DNA of 64,000 nt from a bacterium (GTDB lineage: Bacteria > JAJVIF01): positions 616,063 through 680,062 of the forward strand of contig JAJVIF010000002.1 in NCBI GenBank assembly GCA_022072165.1, read 5' to 3'. Position numbers and translations under genes: made by a program. Positions 7,606-13,882 of the stretch are shown in pieces; within the stretch, counting starts at the first letter, position 1; every line of letters starts with the position of its first letter. The notes under the pieces are model-generated. The model saw nothing but the letters and a program-made list of their open reading frames with translations. It was not told the DNA's origin and searched no databases.

Positions 7606-8207
7606 GAGTCGCCTCCCATCTCGGCGTCATGGGTAAAGCGGTAAGTCGTGAGGTCAATGTGGCGCTTCTCTTCGGGGGACATCCGCATACTCTGATAGAG
7701 CATTCCCACCAGGAACAGCAGGTCTTCCAGTTCGGTGTCGTCGCCTGCTTCCAGGAAGAAGACTTGCTCCGGAAGGTCCGGCGAGGTGATGAGGATCGCC
7801 AGGGTCGGGATTGACTTGTTTTCGTCGGCAATCTCACGCTTGCCCTGGGCGATGTAGTAGGTGTCCTGCGGCGCAGAAGGGGGCACAAAGCTCTCGACCG
7901 GCAACCGGTGTGTCAGGGGATAGCCAGCGGTGAGATAGCCCAGCACTACCGCCACTTGTCCGAGGGGATCACCGAGGGGGGGATTAAAGAGTGGGTTCGC
8001 CCGGAGCAAGTAAGCCCACTGGGAGTATCCCAGCGACTCGTCGGGCCAGAACTCATGACCATCCATCGCGTCGAGCATGCTCCAGCCATCCGGCACGACC
8101 ACCGAGTGTGTTTCATCGATGTCCGCGATGGTGGCATCGGCCCAGGCAAGCCCCGGCAGCAGGCCCGCCAGCAGGATCGATATGAGTAGCAGGGGGGCGA
8201 GGCGCAT
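7602..8207 (-). CDS. Secreted hypothetical protein, first gene of thiE operon
   Basis: A 201-residue exported protein with a clear signal peptide (LLLISILLAGLLPGLAWADAT). The start at 8207 is chosen over an upstream ATG at 8297 because it begins the signal peptide directly and has Shine-Dalgarno GGGAG eight bases upstream, and because the longer version would run into dxr. The mature protein has VPDGW early and a helical, acidic C-terminal half (SPDLPEQVFFLEAGDDTELE). The family is unknown. It overlaps the next secreted protein by ATGA and starts a five-gene leftward operon. Confidence 0.7.
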   Translation of the reverse strand: MRLAPLLLISILLAGLLPGLAWADATIADIDETHSVVVPDGWSMLDAMDGHEFWPDESLGYSQWAYLLRANPLFNPPLGDPLGQVAVVLGYLTAGYPLTHRLPVESFVPPSAPQDTYYIAQGKREIADENKSIPTLAILITSPDLPEQVFFLEAGDDTELEDLLFLVGMLYQSMRMSPEEKRHIDLTTYRFTHDAEMGGDS

Positions 8208-8278
8208 ACCGGTGGCTCCCGGAGGCTGGACGTGCGAAGGATGGTACACCTTCGCCGAAAGGGAGCAGGGTCTCCCGG

Positions 8279-8284
8279 TAGAAT
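8279..8284 (+). promoter_or_regulatory. -10 element of dxr, leaderless start
   Basis: TAGAAT lies exactly six bases before the dxr ATG, with no Shine-Dalgarno. Transcription would start at or next to the ATG, giving a leaderless message. No convincing -35 is seen. Confidence 0.5.
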
Positions 8285-8290
8285 GCTCCC

Positions 8291-9445
8291 ATGACACCTC
8301 GCCCTGTTAGCGTGCTGGGGCTCACAGGTTCCATCGGAACCACCGCTGCCGGGATTCTCCGGCGGTACCCCGACCGCTTTCGTGTGGTGGCCGCCTCCTG
8401 CGGCCAGCGGATCGAGGCCTTTGCTCCTCTGGTCCGGGAGTTCCAGCCGGAGTTGGTCGCGGTGGAAGATGACCAGGGAGCCTTACGTCTGGCGTCCCTC
8501 CTCAGCGATTTGCCACATCCGCCCCGGATCGAGATCGGAATGCCCGGCCAGGTCGCCTGCGCCACGCACCCCGATGCCGCCATTGTCCTCAACGCCCTGG
8601 TGGGGGGGCGGGGACTCTATGCCACCGCTGCTGCCCTGCGGTCCGGCAAGCAGGTCGCGCTGGCGAATAAGGAAAGCCTGGTGGTGGGGGGAACGGTTCT
8701 CCTGCGGGAGGGGTCGGCCGGTGGCGGCCATCTGATCCCCGTGGACTCGGAACATTCCGCCATCTTCCAGTGCCTGCAGGGACCGGAGGCGGGACGGCAA
8801 ATTCAGCGCCTTATCCTGACAGCTTCGGGCGGACCGATGCGGACCTGGTCCGCGGACCGGATTCAGCAGGCGACCATCGCCGAGGCCCTGAATCACCCCA
8901 CCTGGCAGATGGGGCCCAAGATCACCATCGACTCCGCAACCCTGATGAACAAAGGGCTGGAAGTGATCGAAGCGACCCTCCTCTTCGGGGTCCCGGTAGA
9001 TCAGGTCGAGGTGGTGATTCACCCCCAGAGCATCATCCATTCGCTGGTGGAGTTCACCGATGGCTCGGTCCTCGCGCAGCTGGGCTATCCGAGCATGGAA
9101 CTGCCGATTCAATATGCCCTGACCTGGCCGGAGCGACTTCCTTCGACCCTCCGTCCCCTGGACCTGGCTGATCTGGCGCAACTGACGTTCGAGGCTCCTG
9201 ACGAGGAGCGGTTCCCCTGCCTGCGCCTCGCCCGGGAAGCGGCAGCCCGGGGCGGATTCGCTCCTGCGGTCCTCAATGGCGCGAACGAAGCGGCCGTGGC
9301 GCAGTTCCTGGCCGGGGAGATTCCGTTTGGTCAGATCGCAGTCCGGATCGAGGCAGCGCTCCGCGACGCCCCGACTGCTGAACCAGGGTCCGTGGAAGCG
9401 CTCATCGCGGCCCACGAAGCGGCCATGGGACTGCCCGTGAGCTAG
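8291..9445 (+). CDS. dxr: 1-deoxy-D-xylulose 5-phosphate reductoisomerase
   Basis: A 384-residue enzyme (usual length) converting DXP to MEP with NADPH and a divalent metal, the first committed step of the MEP isoprenoid pathway. Visible blocks are the nucleotide-binding VLGLTGSIGT, ANKESLVVGG, the metal and substrate residues in PVDSEHSAIFQCLQG, LTASGGPMR, ITIDSATLMNKGLEVIEA and VIHPQSIIHSLVEF. It is followed by rseP in the same direction, an arrangement common in bacteria where the two share an operon, although a 209-bp gap here holds its own -10-like sequence. Confidence 0.96.
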   Translation: MTPRPVSVLGLTGSIGTTAAGILRRYPDRFRVVAASCGQRIEAFAPLVREFQPELVAVEDDQGALRLASLLSDLPHPPRIEIGMPGQVACATHPDAAIVLNALVGGRGLYATAAALRSGKQVALANKESLVVGGTVLLREGSAGGGHLIPVDSEHSAIFQCLQGPEAGRQIQRLILTASGGPMRTWSADRIQQATIAEALNHPTWQMGPKITIDSATLMNKGLEVIEATLLFGVPVDQVEVVIHPQSIIHSLVEFTDGSVLAQLGYPSMELPIQYALTWPERLPSTLRPLDLADLAQLTFEAPDEERFPCLRLAREAAARGGFAPAVLNGANEAAVAQFLAGEIPFGQIAVRIEAALRDAPTAEPGSVEALIAAHEAAMGLPVS

Positions 9446-9448
9446 CGC

Positions 9449-9471
9449 AATCGACACGACAGCTGTCGATT
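9449..9471 (+). repeat. Inverted repeat after dxr
   Basis: AATCGACA and TGTCGATT form an 8-bp stem with a 7-base loop, four bases after the dxr stop. No T-run follows, so it may be a weak terminator or an mRNA-stabilising hairpin rather than a full intrinsic terminator. Confidence 0.4.
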
Positions 9472-9535
9472 CAACCGCATTCAAAAGGGCTGCATCCTAC
9501 AAAGACCAGTAGGTCTTGCCGGCCGGTCCGGTGGG

Positions 9536-9541
9536 TATACT
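9536..9541 (+). promoter_or_regulatory. Possible -10 upstream of rseP
   Basis: TATACT at 9536-9541 in the 209-bp dxr-rseP gap, with a 6-bp inverted repeat (AAGACC/GGTCTT, 9502-9517) upstream. No good -35. It would give rseP a leader of about 105 bases. Confidence 0.35.
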
Positions 9542-9654
9542 AGGTTTGTGCAGCCGGACCCGCTGTGACGCCACTTCTGATGGGGTGGTGCCTGGGGGCT
9601 GGCATTCCCCGCGTCCGCTGGTTCTGCAGCGGCTGACGGGCCAAGGATGGCGGC

Positions 9655-11274
9655 ATGGAGCTTCTTCTCTCGCTCCTTTCCAACGCGGGGTACTGGATGC
9701 AGGTCATCCTCTCCTTCGCTTTGCTGGTGGTGGCCCACGAGTTCGGCCACTTTATCGTCGCCAAATGGACCGGCTGCCGGGTCGATGAGTTTGCGGTCGG
9801 TTTCGGTCCGGCCATCTGGCAGCACCAGCCGAAGAACTCCGAGACGCTTTACGCGATCCGCTGGATTCCCTTGGGGGGATACAACCGCATTTGGGGGTAT
9901 GAGGATGTCTCCAGCCCTGATTTCTTCGAGGGGATCAGCGAAGCGGAGCAGAAGCGGGCCTTCGTGAATCGCCCAATCTGGGCGCGGGCGCTGGTGCTGG
10001 TGGCTGGTTCCACCTTCAACTTCATGCTCGCGATCCTGCTTGTCGCCTGCTGGGGCCTCTTTGTCGGCTTCCCCTACACGGAAATCGGAGCGCTGGAGCC
10101 TAATTCGCCCGCCGCTGCTTCCGGAATGCAGCCCGGAGATGCTGTCCGGAACGTCGGCTTCTTCTCGAAACCCGGCGACATCAGCGTCATGATCACCCGG
10201 CAGTTGCAGGGTGCGGCCACCCGCGAGGCCGCCGAGGCCCAGGAAATCACGCTCGAAGTCACCACGCCGGGGCAGCCGCCGCGCAAAGTGACCATGAATC
10301 CGCAATGGAACGAGGCCGAAGGCCGCGCCATGATCGGCATCCACATGCAGGAAGCCCTGAGTGCGCGCCTTGCGACTGTGTGGGAGGACTCCCCCTATGC
10401 CAGGGCCGGGCTCAAAAAAGGCGACCTGATCACTAAAGTGAATGGGCAGCCGGTGACGTCCGGGTTCCAGCTCGTGAAAGCGCTGGAGGAGAGCCCGGGC
10501 GAGTCGGCGATCCTGGAGTTTCGCCGAGGGCGTGAGTTAGAGACCACCACACTGACCGATTTCCGCATCTGGAACCTCGGCGTGGAGTTGTATCCCCAGA
10601 TGGTGACCAAGGAACTCTTGGTCGCCGGGGTGGGTCGGGGTTCCGCTGCCGCCGCCGCCGGCCTGCGTCGGGATGACATCATCACCGCCATTAATGGCAA
10701 ACCAGTCACCCGCAAGACTTCCGACTGGGAAAAGCTCGTTAAGAGCCCCAGCCTGCCGGAACTCCGGCTGTCGGTGGTCCGAAAGGGCGACGAGGGTCGT
10801 CGGGAGTTGCTGATCACTCCTTCCATGGTCGACCGGATGGTGGAGCCCCTGGTCTTTCATGCGAAGTACCAGCGGGTGGACCCGCTGACCGCCTTGCGGG
10901 AAGGGGCGATCCAGACCGGGTACTACACGCTCTTCATCGCGCAGTCGCTGCAGTCCCTCTTTGCGGGAGAGCACGAAGTCAGCGACCTGTCCGGCCCCAT
11001 CGGGATTTTCAGTACCAGCTTCCAGGCCGCCAAGAATGGCGCGTTCGACCTGATGATCCTGATGGTCCTGCTCTCGATCAACCTGGGCATCTTCAATTTG
11101 CTCCCCTTCCCGGCACTTGATGGCGGACGGCTCATCTTCCTGGGACTGGAAGCGCTGTTCCGTCGGCCGGTGGTGAACATCCAGGTCGAGAACATGATCC
11201 ATGTCGGCGGGTTCCTGCTGCTGATCGGGCTGATGCTCTACGTCAGCTTCTTCGACGTCGTCCGGATGGCGTAA
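9655..11274 (+). CDS. rseP: RseP-type site-2 (intramembrane) metalloprotease, three PDZ-like domains
   Basis: A 539-residue inner-membrane zinc protease of the S2P family, which cuts transmembrane anti-sigma factors or signal-peptide remnants. The zinc motif HEFGH is at residues 28-32 in the first helix; the second active-site block NLLPFPALDGGR is near residue 480, with two more helices after it. Between them are three PDZ-like segments, each with the SPAAxxGxxxGD-type core: LEPNSPAAASGMQPGDAV, EDSPYARAGLKKGDLITKV and GRGSAAAAAGLRRDDIITAI. The well-studied E. coli protein has two. Shine-Dalgarno AAGGA precedes the ATG. No partner sigma/anti-sigma pair is in the window. Confidence 0.93.
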   Translation: MELLLSLLSNAGYWMQVILSFALLVVAHEFGHFIVAKWTGCRVDEFAVGFGPAIWQHQPKNSETLYAIRWIPLGGYNRIWGYEDVSSPDFFEGISEAEQKRAFVNRPIWARALVLVAGSTFNFMLAILLVACWGLFVGFPYTEIGALEPNSPAAASGMQPGDAVRNVGFFSKPGDISVMITRQLQGAATREAAEAQEITLEVTTPGQPPRKVTMNPQWNEAEGRAMIGIHMQEALSARLATVWEDSPYARAGLKKGDLITKVNGQPVTSGFQLVKALEESPGESAILEFRRGRELETTTLTDFRIWNLGVELYPQMVTKELLVAGVGRGSAAAAAGLRRDDIITAINGKPVTRKTSDWEKLVKSPSLPELRLSVVRKGDEGRRELLITPSMVDRMVEPLVFHAKYQRVDPLTALREGAIQTGYYTLFIAQSLQSLFAGEHEVSDLSGPIGIFSTSFQAAKNGAFDLMILMVLLSINLGIFNLLPFPALDGGRLIFLGLEALFRRPVVNIQVENMIHVGGFLLLIGLMLYVSFFDVVRMA

Positions 11275-11364
11275 CCCGGCCTGCCAGCTTCGTTTGATCA
11301 GCGTATGGCAGCGTTGCCGGAGGGGGCTCCTTGCGGCAAGGTGTTGTTCGGGTTGTGATGCTTC

Positions 11365-11370
11365 TACAAT
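11365..11370 (+). promoter_or_regulatory. -10 element of larA, leaderless start
   Basis: TACAAT (5 of 6 to consensus) sits six bases before the larA ATG with no Shine-Dalgarno between, so a leaderless transcript is predicted. Confidence 0.5.
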
Positions 11371-11376
11371 GCGGGC

Positions 11377-12696
11377 ATGGAAGTCCGTCTCCCCTATGGC
11401 CGCAGCGATGTGCTGGTCACGGGACTCCCTGAGACCGCCCAGCTGGTGCTCCCACCGGTGATGTCGGTCCCGGCCATTGCGCCGGAGCAGCTGCCGCAAG
11501 TCCTGGCTGAGAAGCTGGGGCATCCCATTGGTACTCCTAAACTCGCCTCGCTCCTGTCGGAGCACGATCAGATCACTATCGTGCTCCCAGACAAGACCCG
11601 CAAGGCGGGACAGGCCGCGTATCTCCCCGCACTGCTAGGGTGGCTGGCGGACCGCGGTGTGCTTCCGGAGCGCATCCGGCTCCTCATTGGCCTGGGAACC
11701 CATCCTCCTCATGCTCCAGAAGAGCTGGAACGCCTCCTCACACCTCCCATTTATCGGGAGTGGCAGGCGGGAGCACGGCTTGCGGAAAGCTCCGGGGAAA
11801 GGAGCGACGACTTTGTCCTGATTGGCCAGACTGGGAGAAGGACTGATGTGGCACTGCATCGCTGGCTGGTCGAGCCAGGACTCGTGATAGTCACCGGGAG
11901 CATCACCTATCACTACTATGCGGGGTATTCCGGGGGTCGGAAGGGAATCCTGCCCGGTTGCGCGGCGTCCGGGAGCATCAAACAGAGTCATCAGTTGGCA
12001 TTCAGGAGCACGGAGCATGGAGCGGTCATCCGGGAACCGCTAGCGGTAGCGGGAAAGCTCGAGGGGAATCCGATTGTTGAGGACCAGATCGAGGCGGCGC
12101 GGATGCTCCAGATTCCTGTTTTCCTTTTGAACACCATCACGAACCCTCACGATGAGATTATCGACCTGGTGGCAGGGGATCTGGTGGCTGCACACGCTTA
12201 CGGGAGCACGCTGGTGGATCAGTATTACCATGCAGAGATTCCGGAGCACGCTGACCTGGTGATCGCCAGCGCCGGAGGCTTCCCCAGCGATATCAATCTC
12301 ATCCAGAGCCACAAAGCGCTTGACAACGCGGTGCGAGCCGCGCGTCGTGGAGCACGAGTCCTGCTCCTCGCTGAGTGCTCCCAGGGGACTGGCAACGACG
12401 CTTCCTTAGCCTGGGCAGCCCTGGGAAGCGCAGATGCCGTGCTCCAGCATCTGGGAGCAGCCTACGAGATCGTTGGAGGCACGGTAGAGGGGCTGCTCAG
12501 AAAGGCAGAAGACTGGGATGTGCAGCTGCTGACCACTCTTCCACCTGATGCAGTGAGTCAGTTTGGAATGAACTATTTGGCTCATCAGGCTGGAGCACCG
12601 ATCGATGTCTCTGCCTGGGTATCGGAGCACGACAGGGTGGTGCTCCTGCCAGCAGCCGGGATTACGATGCCTTTTGTCCTCCCTTCGGGAGCATAG
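11377..12696 (+). CDS. larA: LarA-family nickel-pincer racemase/epimerase
   Basis: A 439-residue protein of the lactate racemase family, cytosolic 2-hydroxyacid racemases or epimerases using a nickel-pincer nucleotide. Family blocks are the N-terminal TIVLPDKTRKAGQ, GTHPPHAPEEL, the cofactor-lysine block HYYAGYSGGRKGILPGCA and SDINLIQSHKALDNAV. Substrate specificity (lactate, malate, sugar acids) cannot be read from the sequence. The cofactor-making genes larB, larC and larE are not in the window. The gene stands alone between rseP and a secreted protein. Its codon use is slightly less GC-biased than its neighbours', which hints weakly at a different history. Confidence 0.88.
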   Translation: MEVRLPYGRSDVLVTGLPETAQLVLPPVMSVPAIAPEQLPQVLAEKLGHPIGTPKLASLLSEHDQITIVLPDKTRKAGQAAYLPALLGWLADRGVLPERIRLLIGLGTHPPHAPEELERLLTPPIYREWQAGARLAESSGERSDDFVLIGQTGRRTDVALHRWLVEPGLVIVTGSITYHYYAGYSGGRKGILPGCAASGSIKQSHQLAFRSTEHGAVIREPLAVAGKLEGNPIVEDQIEAARMLQIPVFLLNTITNPHDEIIDLVAGDLVAAHAYGSTLVDQYYHAEIPEHADLVIASAGGFPSDINLIQSHKALDNAVRAARRGARVLLLAECSQGTGNDASLAWAALGSADAVLQHLGAAYEIVGGTVEGLLRKAEDWDVQLLTTLPPDAVSQFGMNYLAHQAGAPIDVSAWVSEHDRVVLLPAAGITMPFVLPSGA

Positions 12697-12768
12697 GGCC
12701 GATTTTGGCACCGGGAGTGTCCCTTCCACTGACAGTCACGTCATGCTCTGTCAGAAAGGGACCCACCC

Positions 12769-13371
12769 ATGAAAGTCCTCCTCACAACCTCGATGCTCGC
12801 CCTCCTCACCTTCGGCATGCTCTCGCCCTCCCAGGCGGCGGCCTACATCAAATTCGACGGTGTCGATGGTGAGTGCAGCGCGACCGCCGATGCCATGCTG
12901 GACCTCCGCGAGAAGCAGCCTGAACCGGTCGGGTTGCTGTTGCCCGCGGTCCAGAAAGTCCGGGAAGCCGCCGCCCGCATGACTGAAGCATGTGGTCAGC
13001 GCGATGGGTCCATCGATGCTGACTGTGCCGCCAAGACCCTGGCCGCCGCCATCGGCGAGTCGAAGATGGGTCGGGACAAGAGCCCCGGACTCACGAATCT
13101 GGTAGCCAAAGCGACCGGGGGCCAGATCAAGGAAGTGCCCGGCCTGTTGCGAAGCTGGAGCCAGATGGGAGCGACCGGGACCGAACAGCAGATCATCGCC
13201 ATCCTGATTGGCCTGCTGCAGGAAACCCGCAGTCAGGGGATCACCGAACCCGACGTCCTCGATCCGCTGGTGGCTGCCATTGTAAAGGCCGAGGAGATTG
13301 ACCCGGAGACCCAGAGTGCGAAGATTCCCAAAGGGCCCGGGTACGACATCAAGCTGGCGAAGAAGGTCTAA
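12769..13371 (+). CDS. Secreted protein with Hcp-like and pilin-like sequence echoes
   Basis: A 200-residue exported protein with a signal peptide ending in SPSQAAA. The mature start YIKFDGVDGECS resembles the opening strand of Hcp-type proteins, but the rest lacks the Hcp barrel pattern. Residues about 50-67 read VGLLLPAVQKVREAAARM and residues near 143 read QIIAILIGLL: both are phrases of the N-terminal helix of planctomycete DUF1559 pilin-like proteins, here split and out of order. The remainder is helical and neutral to charged. Function unknown. Shine-Dalgarno GAAAGGGA precedes the ATG and a strong terminator follows, so it is a single-gene unit. Confidence 0.8.
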   Translation: MKVLLTTSMLALLTFGMLSPSQAAAYIKFDGVDGECSATADAMLDLREKQPEPVGLLLPAVQKVREAAARMTEACGQRDGSIDADCAAKTLAAAIGESKMGRDKSPGLTNLVAKATGGQIKEVPGLLRSWSQMGATGTEQQIIAILIGLLQETRSQGITEPDVLDPLVAAIVKAEEIDPETQSAKIPKGPGYDIKLAKKV

Positions 13372-13405
13372 CGCCCTCGCACCACGGGTGCTCCTGTGAA
13401 CTGAG

Positions 13406-13445
13406 CCGTACGCACCTGGCATCGCCGGGTGCGTATGGTTTATTT
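13406..13445 (+). terminator. Intrinsic terminator
   Basis: A 15-bp stem (13406-13438, with G-T pairs) with a 3-base loop ATC, followed by TTTATTT. It closes the 12769 transcription unit. Confidence 0.8.
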
Positions 13446-13502
13446 GCCGGGAGCCGCTTAGGGATAATGAGTGGTACTGCTCATGATTACCGGAGGACTC
13501 CC

Positions 13503-13859
13503 ATGACCACCACCCATACCAGTCTCTGCACCTATCGTGTGAAGGCAGGCCAGGAGGCGGCCTTCGAAGCCCTCCTGGCGAAGCACTGGCCCACCCTGCA
13601 GCGGCTCGGACTGGCCACCGACACGCCATCGCTGGTGTACAAAGGACACGAGGTGATGGATCGCGAGCACAAAGTGCAGGGGCCGGTGTTTTACACCGAG
13701 GTCTTCACCTGGACCTCCCCGGAAGGGCCGATGAAGGCACACGAAGTCCCGGAAGTGATGGGGATCTGGGGGCCGATGGCGGAGCTGTGCGAAGACCGTG
13801 GTCCCGGCCGTCCCGCGATGGATTTCCCCGGTGTCACGCCCCTCAGCCTCTTCGGATAA
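13503..13859 (+). CDS. Small protein, likely dimeric alpha+beta-barrel fold
   Basis: A 118-residue cytosolic protein. The opening TSLCTYRVKAGQEAAFEALLAKHWPTL has the strand-turn-helix pattern (hydrophobic strand, KxGQExxFExLL, helix) of antibiotic-biosynthesis-monooxygenase and NIPSNAP-like dimeric alpha/beta barrels. A second strand set, VFYTEVFTWTSPEGPMKAHE, fits the same fold. No catalytic residue can be named. The ATG at 13503 is chosen for its Shine-Dalgarno GGAGG six bases upstream; a GATAAT sequence at 13463 may be the -10. Confidence 0.78.
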   Translation: MTTTHTSLCTYRVKAGQEAAFEALLAKHWPTLQRLGLATDTPSLVYKGHEVMDREHKVQGPVFYTEVFTWTSPEGPMKAHEVPEVMGIWGPMAELCEDRGPGRPAMDFPGVTPLSLFG

Positions 13860-13882
13860 CCGGCGCCGGGATCCCGGACGCG

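Noticed and set aside
9547-9567. Six-codon GTG leader frame just after a TATACT upstream of rseP
   Set aside because: Too short to judge; no attenuator structure or biased codons seen.
12769-13371. Type VI secretion Hcp protein
   Set aside because: Only the first strand resembles Hcp; the rest lacks the barrel, the protein has a signal peptide and no other T6SS gene is nearby.
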